Below, piece by piece: positions 7,798 through 15,189 of a stretch of DNA of 19,403 bases. This DNA comes from Candidatus Moraniibacteriota bacterium (lineage in GTDB: Bacteria; Patescibacteriota; Minisyncoccia; Moranbacterales; GCA-2747515). Both the position numbers and the translations under genes were made by a program. Below the pieces are notes generated by a model. It did not search any database. It saw only the letters and a program-made list of their open reading frames with translations, and was not told the origin of the DNA. Within the stretch, counting starts at the first letter, position 1; every line of letters starts with the position of its first letter. The DNA is taken from positions 1-19,403 of the forward strand of contig JAUVJK010000009.1 of NCBI GenBank assembly GCA_030592425.1. Reading direction: 5' to 3'.

Positions 7798-7826
7798 ATT
7801 GTAGATAAAGAGGTGTGATTTGTCAA
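7798..7826 (-). promoter_or_regulatory. Near-consensus promoter for the small secreted gene
   Basis: Minus-strand TTGACA (7826-7821), 17 bases, TACAAT (7803-7798): 11 of 12 matches to the sigma70 consensus at ideal spacing, the strongest promoter in the window. Start near 7791; the first bases (ACTGA ... TCAGT) can form a small 5' stem. Confidence 0.82.
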
Positions 7827-7856
7827 GTCCTCTTCATGAGATAGTGTTTTGTACAT

Positions 7857-8555
7857 TTATAATTTCTCCTCTTTATCAATATCGAATGTTGGTGTTGAAT
7901 GAATGACTGTTTGACCGCTGATTGACTTATACTTTCTTCCTTTTTTTATGCCTTTCGGAAAGAAATAAACAATCCCAAATGCAATGACGATCCCAACAAT
8001 AAGTCCAAATAAAGTATTTTGTAGTACATTAGGCACTGTTGGTTGTAGAGGCGTATTTGGACCATCGATTACTTTCACTTCAACACGATCGCCACCCCCA
8101 TGATAGTCTCCACTCTTGTTGACATAAGTCCACGCAATTGCTTTTGCAGTTTCTTCTGCCTGCATGCGATTGGAATCGAGTACACTCACGTGAATAATAC
8201 CAGTATTATTCACTTTACTGACGAGTACTACTTTTTTCCATTGTTCGATACGTTCTTCGGGGTCAAAAGAAAAATCATCGCGTGCGGCAAATGGAGCTTC
8301 TTGAACTTCTTTAAAGAAGGAGTATGTGTAGATAACGCGTGAGAGGATGCTGCTAAGAAATTCAGCAGATTTTGTTGCACTAAAAGCATCTACTTTTTCG
8401 CTAGATTGCTTTTGAATAACGATGAGGGAAATGTCACTTTGATACTTTGCTGGTAAAACAGCACTTACTGTAAAACTTAATACTGTAAAAAATGCGATTG
8501 TGAGTACGACAAATTTCCATTGATCGAGTAGATTGTTTAAAAATGTATAATGCAT
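7857..8555 (-). CDS. Wzz-type polysaccharide chain-length determinant / co-polymerase without a kinase domain
   Basis: A 232-aa protein with the full Wzz layout: short cytoplasmic start, helix 1 at about 14-36, an extracytoplasmic domain (about 37-178), the Pro-rich motif GPNTPLQPTVPN just before helix 2, helix 2 at about 182-204, and a short basic tail (KGIKKGRKYKS) with no Walker motifs. Such proteins set polymer length together with a Wzy polymerase. The extracytoplasmic part includes SAKQ-free helical stretches such as SAEFLSSILSRVIYTYS and SNRMQAEETAKAIAWTYV. It starts 11 bases after the GT2 glycosyltransferase stop, so the two should share a transcript. No ribosome site or clear terminator was seen. 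It differs in sequence from the other two-helix protein at 1-697. Confidence 0.88.
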   Translation of the reverse strand: MHYTFLNNLLDQWKFVVLTIAFFTVLSFTVSAVLPAKYQSDISLIVIQKQSSEKVDAFSATKSAEFLSSILSRVIYTYSFFKEVQEAPFAARDDFSFDPEERIEQWKKVVLVSKVNNTGIIHVSVLDSNRMQAEETAKAIAWTYVNKSGDYHGGGDRVEVKVIDGPNTPLQPTVPNVLQNTLFGLIVGIVIAFGIVYFFPKGIKKGRKYKSISGQTVIHSTPTFDIDKEEKL

Positions 8556-8566
8556 AAGTCTAAATA

Positions 8567-9517
8567 TTATTTTTGCGAAATTGAGAGATTATGATTGTAT
8601 GTTTGAGAAAAAGTATCATCTCTCTGGGCCTCTTTGATACCTGAGAGGTATCGCATAAGGCGTTTTTGGAAGAAGAGACGTCGTAGAGGCGCTTCTCGTC
8701 GCATCTCCAGATATTTTGTTTTGGCAACATAATCTTGAAATGAGTAAAATAGCGCGATAAGAAATCCGTAACGACCATCTAAAAACCCCAATCTGATCAC
8801 ATACATATAGAGAAATCTAATTAATGATGTAAATGGTAGAAATGTCCAGAGGTCCTTTATAAGCGCCTTAGCATAGTACACATTCGTAAAGGCCTCCTTC
8901 CAGTTGATCTTATTATGATGACGCTGATAGACCTTAAACATGTAATTTGCATGCCATGTTGAATAACGATTGAATTTTTCAAAAAATTGTGAGAGAGAAC
9001 GATCACTGTAATGGAGAATATCACCCACTATCGTTTTTGTGCGCTCTTTTGGTAAAATGATATGTGCGTGAACATCACGATCTTCATAACGACATGATTG
9101 ACGAAAAAGACGAATATTATATAAAGGATAACGACCGCCCCATCGCAGAAATTTTCCTAGGAAGAAATGTTTTCGCGCAATACTAAATCCATCATATTTC
9201 TCAATTTCTGGAGAAGCAAGAAGTCGTTTGATCGTATTTCGTAGTTCACGAGTGACAACTTCGTCACTGTCTAGGAGGAGAATCCAAGAGTTTGTAGCAC
9301 GTGGAATAGCCCAATTCTTTTGTTTTGCACTATAGACGTATTCGTGCCGGATAATGCGTGCTCCATGGCGTTTAGCGATGCGTAAAGTATCATCTGTTGA
9401 GAAACTATCCACAACAAAGATTTCGTCTGCCCATGTAACAGAATTTAGCGCTGGTTCGATAAGGTTCTCAACATTGTACGTTGGGATAATGACAGTTAAT
9501 TTTTGACGCATGCTCAT
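8567..9517 (-). CDS. GT2 family glycosyltransferase (WaaE/KdtX-like)
   Basis: Opens with MSMRQKLTVIIPTYNVENLI and VDSFSTDDT, the nucleotide-binding start of a GT-A fold, followed by LLLDSDE, the metal-binding DxD site. The whole resembles the single-domain beta-1,4-glucosyltransferase group (WaaE/KdtX type): RWGGRYPLYNIRLFR and DRDVHAHI are acceptor-side features, and a hydrophobic segment near residues 230-265 may sit at the membrane. It would add a sugar to a lipid-linked glycan on the cytoplasmic side. Start choice: the frame is open to ATG 9562, but that codon lies inside the spacer of a TTGACA promoter, so the first usable start is ATG 9517 (or 9511). AAGGAG three bases before 9562 keeps the longer form possible. 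It heads a two-gene operon with the Wzz gene. Confidence 0.9.
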   Translation of the reverse strand: MSMRQKLTVIIPTYNVENLIEPALNSVTWADEIFVVDSFSTDDTLRIAKRHGARIIRHEYVYSAKQKNWAIPRATNSWILLLDSDEVVTRELRNTIKRLLASPEIEKYDGFSIARKHFFLGKFLRWGGRYPLYNIRLFRQSCRYEDRDVHAHIILPKERTKTIVGDILHYSDRSLSQFFEKFNRYSTWHANYMFKVYQRHHNKINWKEAFTNVYYAKALIKDLWTFLPFTSLIRFLYMYVIRLGFLDGRYGFLIALFYSFQDYVAKTKYLEMRREAPLRRLFFQKRLMRYLSGIKEAQRDDTFSQTYNHNLSISQK

Positions 9518-9552
9518 AGCGCTAGAATCATCAATAAAAATTCGAACAGAGT

Positions 9553-9581
9553 AATGTAACATTATCTCCTTTTTTTGTCAA
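9553..9581 (-). promoter_or_regulatory. Promoter for the GT2-Wzz operon
   Basis: Minus-strand TTGACA (9581-9576), 17 bases, TACATT (9558-9553), start near 9546. The same boxes and spacing occur before the lipoprotein gene. It lies shortly after the terminator of the upstream operon and excludes ATG 9562 as start if used. Confidence 0.65.
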
Positions 9582-9601
9582 GTCAGATGAGTAAGAAAAT
9601 A

Positions 9602-9639
9602 AATAAAAAAGGTACGGAAATAGCAATGCTATCCGTACC
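9602..9639 (-). terminator. Rho-independent terminator after the LysM protein gene
   Basis: Minus strand: GGTACGGA (9639-9632) pairs with TCCGTACC (9618-9611); an inner TAGCA/TGCTA extends the stem. TTTTTTATTT follows. It lies 22 bases after the stop. Confidence 0.88.
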
Positions 9640-9661
9640 TATTGCGCTTCTTGTGATATTG

Positions 9662-10753
9662 TCACTTCATGAAGGCTTCTTCGAGTTCATGACTTTCGAT
9701 ACCGCCAGTAACAGGTTTGTGAGATTTTTGTCGTGCTGTACGATCCCATTTTTCCCACAACACCTTTGCATAGATGATCTGTGTCGGATCTTGTCCTTTT
9801 TCGAACTCAGCACCGATACCGATCTCAAAGATGTCATTGAAGCGTACGCCTAGAGTTGGTGTGAGGGTTGTATTTCCCTTATGAAACCCCTTCCATACAC
9901 CGGCACTAGCGATCAACATGACCTTTTGTGAAAGTTTATACTGCACCTCAGCCTTCGCTCCAACACTTGCTTCATCGCGATACTTGTTGTTGTAGTCCGA
10001 AGAATGGTCAAGTACTGCTATAGGGACTTGTGCAAATGCACCTACTTTGAATGCCCATTTATCATTAAGATAAATTTTTCTCTCTAGGCCACCAGTGACA
10101 GAAATGGTCGTTTGCTTCTCACCGCGTGTTCCCTTGCTTGGCTTATAAGATTCAGACTGTCTCCAAATACCCCTGACACCAAGTCGCTGCGTATCTCGCG
10201 TGCGATAGCCTTTGGTTGGAGTTTGACCATATTGTCGCCATGCATACCCAGCACCTATCGTTGTCTTTTGAGAATTTGCATCCTTATCAATGCGCTTTTC
10301 ATCACGATGTGAGCCGGATACGGATGGACCGCGGCAATTGAGGTTCTTTGCGCCCTTTTTGCCATCACAGTCGTAGAATGTGTTCTCAAAGCGAAGACCA
10401 ACTGATTTTTTAATTTTCCTTTGCTTACGATATTGAACACGGGCATTGCCATCAAGTACACTATAGTGCTCTGATGGTTTTGTTGTGGTGGATTTCGTAA
10501 TTACATTAAGATCTTTCGGAAGATAGACTCGTTTACCAGGTTTGACTGTTGGACCATGCTCTGGATTTTTGTAGTACTTTGCAATGATTTGAGCACTCTG
10601 TGGATTATGATAGAAATATTTAGCAATTGACTCCCATGTATCACCTTTTTGAGCTTTATAGAAACGGTGTGGAGGAGCTGCAATTGCAGTCGTTGCGAAT
10701 ATTGCGATCAGTACCACTATCAGTATACTGATCATGTATTTCTTTATTTTCAT
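9662..10753 (-). CDS. Exported LysM protein with an outer-membrane-barrel-like C-terminal domain
   Basis: A 363-aa protein with a signal peptide (ending AIAAPP, cut near Ala26). Residues 30-79 are a LysM domain: YKAQKGDTWESIAKYF at its start and PGKRVYLP at its end, a fold that binds N-acetylglucosamine-containing glycans such as peptidoglycan. Residues 115-337 show alternating polar/hydrophobic strands ending in aromatic residues (SVGLRFENTFYD, TTIGAGYAWRQYG, RLGVRGIWRQS, WAFKVGAFAQV, TLTPTLGVRFNDIFEIGIGAEF, IIYAKVLWEKW), the pattern of outer-membrane beta-barrels; it lacks a C-terminal Phe and has a 25-residue tail. A soluble beta-sandwich cannot be excluded. It is coupled to the lipoprotein gene: the ribosome site overlaps that gene's stop codon, 4 bases away. 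Confidence 0.85.
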   Translation of the reverse strand: MKIKKYMISILIVVLIAIFATTAIAAPPHRFYKAQKGDTWESIAKYFYHNPQSAQIIAKYYKNPEHGPTVKPGKRVYLPKDLNVITKSTTTKPSEHYSVLDGNARVQYRKQRKIKKSVGLRFENTFYDCDGKKGAKNLNCRGPSVSGSHRDEKRIDKDANSQKTTIGAGYAWRQYGQTPTKGYRTRDTQRLGVRGIWRQSESYKPSKGTRGEKQTTISVTGGLERKIYLNDKWAFKVGAFAQVPIAVLDHSSDYNNKYRDEASVGAKAEVQYKLSQKVMLIASAGVWKGFHKGNTTLTPTLGVRFNDIFEIGIGAEFEKGQDPTQIIYAKVLWEKWDRTARQKSHKPVTGGIESHELEEAFMK

Positions 10754-10757
10754 CGTA

Positions 10758-10765
10758 TCACCTCT
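10758..10765 (-). promoter_or_regulatory. Ribosome binding site overlapping the upstream stop codon
   Basis: AGAGGTGA on the minus strand matches the extended anti-Shine-Dalgarno target; its last three bases are the TGA stop of the lipoprotein gene, and ATG 10753 follows 4 bases later. This suggests translational coupling and fixes the LysM protein start. Confidence 0.8.
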
Positions 10766-11678
10766 TTGCTACACGTAATGATTTTTTCGAGCGACACTGC
10801 TTTTGTAGCATTTTGTAGTGGCTCGCTGTACCTTGATAAAAGTATTTCTTTGGCTTGTGGGACGCCGCTAGTGCATTACCAACGACATTACTTACGACGA
10901 ATGACGTAGGGTCAAATGTTGTCACGCCAATTGATACGCCCCCATTTTGTCGTAAACGATCGACTCCTGTATACTCTGGATTTCTACCAGAAATATCCTT
11001 AAATGGGATATCTTTTGGATAAAGAGTATACGTATTGCCTTTTTTCCGTAGAACAGTTCGTTTTGGGTCTGTGAGCCAATTGAGATATTTTTTCTCACCT
11101 TTCGTATTCGGTCCAATATCTCGGATCTCTGACGCCTTCGGGAAAAGATCTGCTATCATTGTTCCTTTTAATAGTAATTTTTTGCCCTTGACTGTAACGG
11201 CAAAATTTCCACCTGTTGAAAAAATGATTGGTCGCATACCTGTCAGATTTTTCCATGAATCATCCACAAGCACAAAGAATTGCGCTTGGCATGTTGAGGT
11301 CATTTCCTTCATCAAGTAAGCTTGTAGAAATACCATCGAATTACCACTCTTGCCTACCGTTCCTTTGCGTGGTAAAAGAGCTTTTCCATGCCATACTCTG
11401 CGATTTGTAAAATACATCTTCAGATCATCATCCTTGACGGAGATGAGCATCTCAGGCCCAAATACCTTAGGAAAAACGATTTTGAAAACTGTGACATTTT
11501 TATACTTCCTGTTCTTGTGGCCTTTGTAAAGATTTTTCGTTACTTTCAGGCCAACGGTCTCGGTCGGCTGTTGTCGCACTACTTTTGGCGCGAGGTCTCC
11601 CTTTGGTGTCGTTGCACATGCTGAGACGAGTAATACACTCATCAAGATGATTAACATGATCTTAACATTCTGAAACAT
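10758..11678 (-). CDS. Lipoprotein of unknown function, first gene of a two-gene operon
   Basis: A 306-aa protein with a lipoprotein signal: a short N-terminus, a hydrophobic core (IMLIILMSVLLVSAC) and the lipobox VSAC with Cys21 as the lipid-modified residue. The mature part is very basic (many Lys) and looks beta-rich: YKNVTVFKIVFPKVFGPEML, MYFTNRRVWHGKAL, FAVTVKGKKLLLKGTM. Two further Cys lie in STCQAQ and KQCRSK. I recognise no family; the middle part with TSTCQAQFFVLVDDSW is reminiscent of small exported stress or adhesion lipoproteins, but this is too weak to name. Start ATG 11678 has TAGGAGA about 7 bases before it. The transcript begins with a long hairpin. It is followed with coupling by the LysM/barrel-like gene, so the two products may act as an envelope pair. 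Confidence 0.87.
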   Translation of the reverse strand: MFQNVKIMLIILMSVLLVSACATTPKGDLAPKVVRQQPTETVGLKVTKNLYKGHKNRKYKNVTVFKIVFPKVFGPEMLISVKDDDLKMYFTNRRVWHGKALLPRKGTVGKSGNSMVFLQAYLMKEMTSTCQAQFFVLVDDSWKNLTGMRPIIFSTGGNFAVTVKGKKLLLKGTMIADLFPKASEIRDIGPNTKGEKKYLNWLTDPKRTVLRKKGNTYTLYPKDIPFKDISGRNPEYTGVDRLRQNGGVSIGVTTFDPTSFVVSNVVGNALAASHKPKKYFYQGTASHYKMLQKQCRSKKSLRVAKR

Positions 11679-11722
11679 GATCTTCTCCTAATGTAGAAAT
11701 AATATAGAAAGGTTGTTAAGGA

Positions 11723-11783
11723 GCACTTCTCTCTCCCTATAAAACGAAGAATTAAAACGCTTTATAGGAAGAGAGAGAAGTGC
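11723..11783 (-). other. Long hairpin at the very 5' end of the lipoprotein operon mRNA
   Basis: Minus strand: GCACTTCTCTCTCTTCCTAT (11783 onward) and AAA pair with TTTATAGGGAGAGAGAAGTGC (ending 11723), about 21 bp with a 2-base bulge and a 17-base A/T-rich loop. The predicted start of transcription (about 11780-11783) coincides with its first base. No T-run follows on either strand, so it is not a normal terminator. It leaves the ribosome site free. A 5' stem that protects mRNA from decay is the likely role. Confidence 0.75.
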
Positions 11784-11786
11784 CCT

Positions 11787-11815
11787 AATGTAACAAAAAC
11801 GTAGCAATTTGTCAA
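11787..11815 (-). promoter_or_regulatory. Promoter of the lipoprotein-LysM operon
   Basis: Minus-strand TTGACA (11815-11810), 17 bases, TACATT (11792-11787). The two boxes are the same as those before the GT2 gene. It starts the transcript at or within 3 bases of the long 5' hairpin. Confidence 0.75.
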
Positions 11816-11872
11816 GAGCTACGACTTAGAGGAATTATTTCTATCTTTGATCTCACATGGAGACCTGTTGGG

Positions 11873-13021
11873 TTACAATAGTGCTTGTATAGTGATATTT
11901 TCATTATCACGGAGAATCTGGAGTGTAATCATGTCGCCACTGCGGTGTGGTGCAATTAGTGCAGAAAGCGAATGATCAAGGTCGACTTCTTGGTCATCGA
12001 CTGCGATAATGATGTCACCAACACGCAGATCCGCTGTTTGTGCTGGTGAACCAGAAAGAACCGCGAGGCCTAGGCGGCCTGATGGTGAGTAAATAATCGC
12101 ACCACGATCACGAGGAAGCTCTTTCGCAACGGCATATTCCTTTGTGATGGGAAGATATGATGCACCAAAGAGTACACGGTCAAAATCTCTGTGTGCGATG
12201 TAATATTCCAAGGCACTGCGCACATCATTTGTCGGGATCAATACATACTCTGCAACACCATTGAGACCAACTTTAGTGACTATGCCAACCATTTCGCCAT
12301 AATAGTCTACAACAGGCCCACCAACATAGGATGCAAGGATATTATTATCAAATTCAAAGACACCCTCAAGCTTTTCGGATGAAGAAACGATGCCACCAGA
12401 GAGGTTGTAAACTTTATTGAGATGGGACAAAAGACCGGATGCATAGCGATTTTGATATTCCCCAAAGGCATGACCGATAGCAATAAGTTTTTTCCCAGGT
12501 CGTGCATCACTAGAATTTGCCATCGCAATAGAAGTAAGATCCTGACGATCAACGGAAAGGAGCGCAACATCAGAATAAGGATCAATGCCAAGAAGTTTAG
12601 CATCTGCAAATGTGCCATCATAGAAAAAGATTGTATACCGTGCATTTTCTGGAATGATTGCTGCGCGCACTGTTGCAATAATACCATCACTTGTTAGGAC
12701 CATGCCGGTGCCATTTTGATTTGCTTCGGTGACTGATTGTATATCTTTTGCTTGTGACTCGACAGTAGACACAATATTTACGACAGTTGTCGCTGCTTGT
12801 CCAGATACTTTATTAACGCTATCATCCTCACGGACCGTAATTTGTTCGGTTTTTTCAATGACCATTACATTATCCGTAGCTTTTTTTATAAAAGTATAAC
12901 TAGAAAAAGGCTCCACGGTCGCAAGACGTGGAAATAGTATGCGGTCTGTGACAACAGCACCAATGCCCCCAATGATCAAGATCAGAACAATGATGCCAAT
13001 AATTGATAGTGCTTTTTTCAT
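11873..13021 (-). CDS. Catalytically dead HtrA/DegP-like protein (trypsin fold plus PDZ), membrane-anchored
   Basis: ATG 13021 (MKKALSIIG) is the start: it gives an N-terminal membrane helix (about 5-25), and a -10 box lies just before it; the frame open to 13183 only overlaps the upstream gene. Of 382 residues, about 100-270 match the HtrA trypsin fold of the neighbour at 13920-15179 and 285-382 a PDZ domain (GSPAQTADLRVGDIIIAVDD). The active-site His motif TNRHVV is replaced by TVRAAI (Ala120), and NPGNSGGPL by ASYVGGPVV (Val233 for Ser); only Asp151 (DPYSDVALL) remains. It cannot be a serine protease. It may bind unfolded proteins or control the active paralogue. It follows the polytopic membrane gene directly and has its own near-leaderless promoter. 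Confidence 0.9.
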   Translation of the reverse strand: MKKALSIIGIIVLILIIGGIGAVVTDRILFPRLATVEPFSSYTFIKKATDNVMVIEKTEQITVREDDSVNKVSGQAATTVVNIVSTVESQAKDIQSVTEANQNGTGMVLTSDGIIATVRAAIIPENARYTIFFYDGTFADAKLLGIDPYSDVALLSVDRQDLTSIAMANSSDARPGKKLIAIGHAFGEYQNRYASGLLSHLNKVYNLSGGIVSSSEKLEGVFEFDNNILASYVGGPVVDYYGEMVGIVTKVGLNGVAEYVLIPTNDVRSALEYYIAHRDFDRVLFGASYLPITKEYAVAKELPRDRGAIIYSPSGRLGLAVLSGSPAQTADLRVGDIIIAVDDQEVDLDHSLSALIAPHRSGDMITLQILRDNENITIQALL

Positions 13022-13030
13022 AGTATTTCT

Positions 13031-13060
13031 ATTATACAATAATATCCCACTGTGCGGTAA
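13031..13060 (-). promoter_or_regulatory. Promoter of the dead-HtrA gene, near-leaderless
   Basis: Minus strand TTACCG (13060-13055), 18 bases, TATAAT (13036-13031). Start near 13024 leaves about 3 bases before ATG 13021. The boxes lie in the last codons of the upstream membrane gene. Confidence 0.6.
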
Positions 13061-13832
13061 CAAGGAGTGTGATCGTGACAATGCCAAAGAAAAGAAAATT
13101 CGCAAGAACGCGCCTTTTTGAGAGAATACCAAGAAAATTGCTCTGCGCAAGATCCCAAAGTATATAATAGAACATAAGTGCAATGACGCCTGTTGTCAAG
13201 TAACGAAATGGCCAAAAATGCATTGCCCACGCAATTTGTGCAATTCCTAGACCAATGACCATGCTATAAAGCATTGCAAGAGATTTGTTATCTGTAATAA
13301 TATAAAAATATGAGTACGCTGTCACAGAGGATATCGCAAAAAATAAAGCCATTAAAAGCCCAACGGACATTTCAATTGTTACTGGGATACCGAGAGGATG
13401 ATAGATCTCACGGAAATTTATGTGAAAGCCAATTACAGCAGTAAATGCAAAAAAAACAGCTACCATGGAAGCTGCAACATAAATTCCGCGTGCAAGATAA
13501 TCATCACCAATATGACGCATGCGCGTAATTCCAATGAGAGTTGCGTAATAAACGAACATGCTTGCAACGATAAAAATATATTGCATCGCTAGTGGATCGA
13601 TAAAATAAAAGAGAAGAGCAGCTGAAATCGTTAAGAGAATTGTAAGTGGTAAATAAAGATAGCGACCTCCTATGATATGGACTGCATGAGCAGAGATGAG
13701 CGTTAATGCAATTATTACACCAATCATTAGGAAGATGTGATCCTCTGCAATTGCCCAGCTAACAAAAAAAAGGCCACTCCCAAAAATGAGTGTATAACTA
13801 AGTGCTTTGAGATTAAATAGCGATTGTTGCAT
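13032..13832 (-). CDS. Polytopic membrane protein, 266 aa, unknown function
   Basis: The protein from ATG 13832 (MQQSLFNLKALSY) is almost wholly hydrophobic, with eight or nine predicted membrane helices (for example LTILLTISAALLFYFI, VAASMVAVFFAFTAVIGF, LLMALFFAISSVTAYSYFYI) and short loops; charged residues cluster in RMRHIGDDYLARG and LSKRRVL. No catalytic or binding motif is visible and I do not recognise a family. A longer frame starting with TTG at 13868 is rejected, since that TTG is the first triplet of the -35 box; the -10 box places transcription start exactly on the A of ATG 13832, so this is a leaderless message. Its stop lies 10 bases before the dead-HtrA start, so the two may work together. 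Confidence 0.82.
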   Translation of the reverse strand: MQQSLFNLKALSYTLIFGSGLFFVSWAIAEDHIFLMIGVIIALTLISAHAVHIIGGRYLYLPLTILLTISAALLFYFIDPLAMQYIFIVASMFVYYATLIGITRMRHIGDDYLARGIYVAASMVAVFFAFTAVIGFHINFREIYHPLGIPVTIEMSVGLLMALFFAISSVTAYSYFYIITDNKSLAMLYSMVIGLGIAQIAWAMHFWPFRYLTTGVIALMFYYILWDLAQSNFLGILSKRRVLANFLFFGIVTITLLVTAQWDIIV

Positions 13833-13838
13833 TGCTTT

Positions 13839-13868
13839 ATAATACAATCTAACGCATCCACACGTCAA
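13839..13868 (-). promoter_or_regulatory. Promoter giving a leaderless mRNA for the membrane gene
   Basis: Minus strand TTGACG (13868-13863), 18 bases, TATTAT (13844-13839). Counting seven bases from the last -10 base puts +1 at 13832, the A of the start codon. Confidence 0.65.
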
Positions 13869-13919
13869 CTAGTTTAGGTCTGCATTTCTTGTTGCGATTA
13901 TCAATGACTAACCAAATAA

Positions 13920-15179
13920 TTAATTACGTGTATCTGGCATGATCCTAGTAGTTGCTTCTTGAGTACCTGATTGTAGCATTACAGAAATTTCTATGATTTT
14001 TCCTGTTCGCCATAGTGTTAAATTTACTGTATCACCGATGGTGTGTATTAGGAGAAGTTCTTGCAGGGAATGTTCTGTATCTACATTGACCCCATCAACT
14101 GCAAGGATGACATCATTTTCTAGAAGACCTGCCTGATCTGCACTTGAGCCTGGAATAACAGCATTATCTGTTTCGTGTTGACCCCGCAAGAGAAGAGCTC
14201 CGTGATCCTCATTGAAATTATCCAATGTATCCGCAATTTCTGGTGAAATTGCGATAAAACGAACACCTAAGAAGGGACGTGTAATTGTCCCATTTTTCCG
14301 CACTTGATCGATGATTGCACTGACATGATCGATTGGTATTGCAAATCCAATATTCTGCGCGCCTTGTGCTGTAGCCGTATTAATACCAATTACTGTACCA
14401 TTGATATCAAGTAATGGGCCTCCAGAGTTTCCGGGATTGATTGCTGCGTCAGTTTGAATGATATTATAGAATTGTTCGCCGCTTCCAAAATATGAACCAG
14501 CTACAATATCACGTCCAATTCCAGAGACAATCCCACGGCTAACGGTATTAGGAAATTCACCAAGAGAGTTTCCTATTGCTATCGCACTTTGACCAACGCG
14601 TATCATCGATGAATCTCCAAGTGTTAGAGCAGGAAATTGCATATCACTTTCGATATTAATAACAGCAAAATCAGTAATTGTATCGCGCGCAAGAACTGTT
14701 GCCTCATATTTCGTTCCATTAGATGTAATGACGGTATATTGTGCATTAGGGTCACTTACAACATGGCGGTTCGTAACGATCAATCCGTCTTCAGAAATGA
14801 AGAAACCACTACCACCACCAATTTTTTGGCGCTCAAATTCTTCAGGTAATTCTTCAAAAGGACCACCAAAGAAGATGTCATAAGGATTATCAGGAGAATA
14901 CTTCATGCGTGGCACATCTTTTGAAACAATAATACTAACAACAGATGGCGTTGCGTTCTCTACAAGATTTGTAAGAATATCATCAATCGTGTTTGTAGTA
15001 TTGTCTGATAGCGTTGCTATGAATGCTCTGTCTATTTCTTCTGTTGAGATTGCGATTTCTTTGTTGTTCGTGGTTACAATGATTGTGCCAAGACCACCAG
15101 CGATAAAACCAACAACAGCACTGATGATGATAACGGTAAGCACCATGAGGGCAAAGTGTTTTCTTTGATATGGATTCAT
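13920..15179 (-). CDS. Active HtrA/DegP-type serine protease, membrane-anchored with one PDZ domain
   Basis: A 419-aa protein with an N-terminal membrane helix (about 9-36), a linker, a trypsin-fold protease (about 70-295) and a PDZ domain (about 302-403, GSSADQAGLLENDVILAVDG). The triad is complete: His139 in GLIVTNRHVV, Asp170 in TITDFAVINI, Ser252 in NPGNSGGPLLD, with the oxyanion glycines. HtrA proteases degrade misfolded proteins outside the membrane. It begins 10 bases after the lipid-kinase stop and has no ribosome site (AAAAAACAA before ATG), so it is read from the EEP-kinase-HtrA operon. No clear terminator follows before the promoter of the next gene. Confidence 0.95.
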   Translation of the reverse strand: MNPYQRKHFALMVLTVIIISAVVGFIAGGLGTIIVTTNNKEIAISTEEIDRAFIATLSDNTTNTIDDILTNLVENATPSVVSIIVSKDVPRMKYSPDNPYDIFFGGPFEELPEEFERQKIGGGSGFFISEDGLIVTNRHVVSDPNAQYTVITSNGTKYEATVLARDTITDFAVINIESDMQFPALTLGDSSMIRVGQSAIAIGNSLGEFPNTVSRGIVSGIGRDIVAGSYFGSGEQFYNIIQTDAAINPGNSGGPLLDINGTVIGINTATAQGAQNIGFAIPIDHVSAIIDQVRKNGTITRPFLGVRFIAISPEIADTLDNFNEDHGALLLRGQHETDNAVIPGSSADQAGLLENDVILAVDGVNVDTEHSLQELLLIHTIGDTVNLTLWRTGKIIEISVMLQSGTQEATTRIMPDTRN

Positions 15180-15189
15180 TTGTTTTTTA

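Noticed and set aside
817..10760. TGA read as Gly, as in some CPR lineages (Gracilibacteria, Absconditabacteria)
   Set aside because: TGA ends the genes at 817, 7285 and 10758 at sensible places, the last within a ribosome site, and no gene has an in-frame TGA.
11723..11783. The long hairpin as a terminator of the dead-HtrA gene
   Set aside because: No T-run follows on either strand, and the hairpin lies downstream of a TTGACA promoter as a 5' leader.
13022..13183. Extension of the second HtrA gene upstream to 13183
   Set aside because: It would overlap the end of the membrane gene and bury the N-terminal helix of MKKALSIIG; a promoter lies just before ATG 13021.
13833..13868. Extension of the membrane gene to a TTG start at 13868
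   Set aside because: The TTG is the first triplet of a TTGACG -35 box, and the -10 box places transcription start on ATG 13832.
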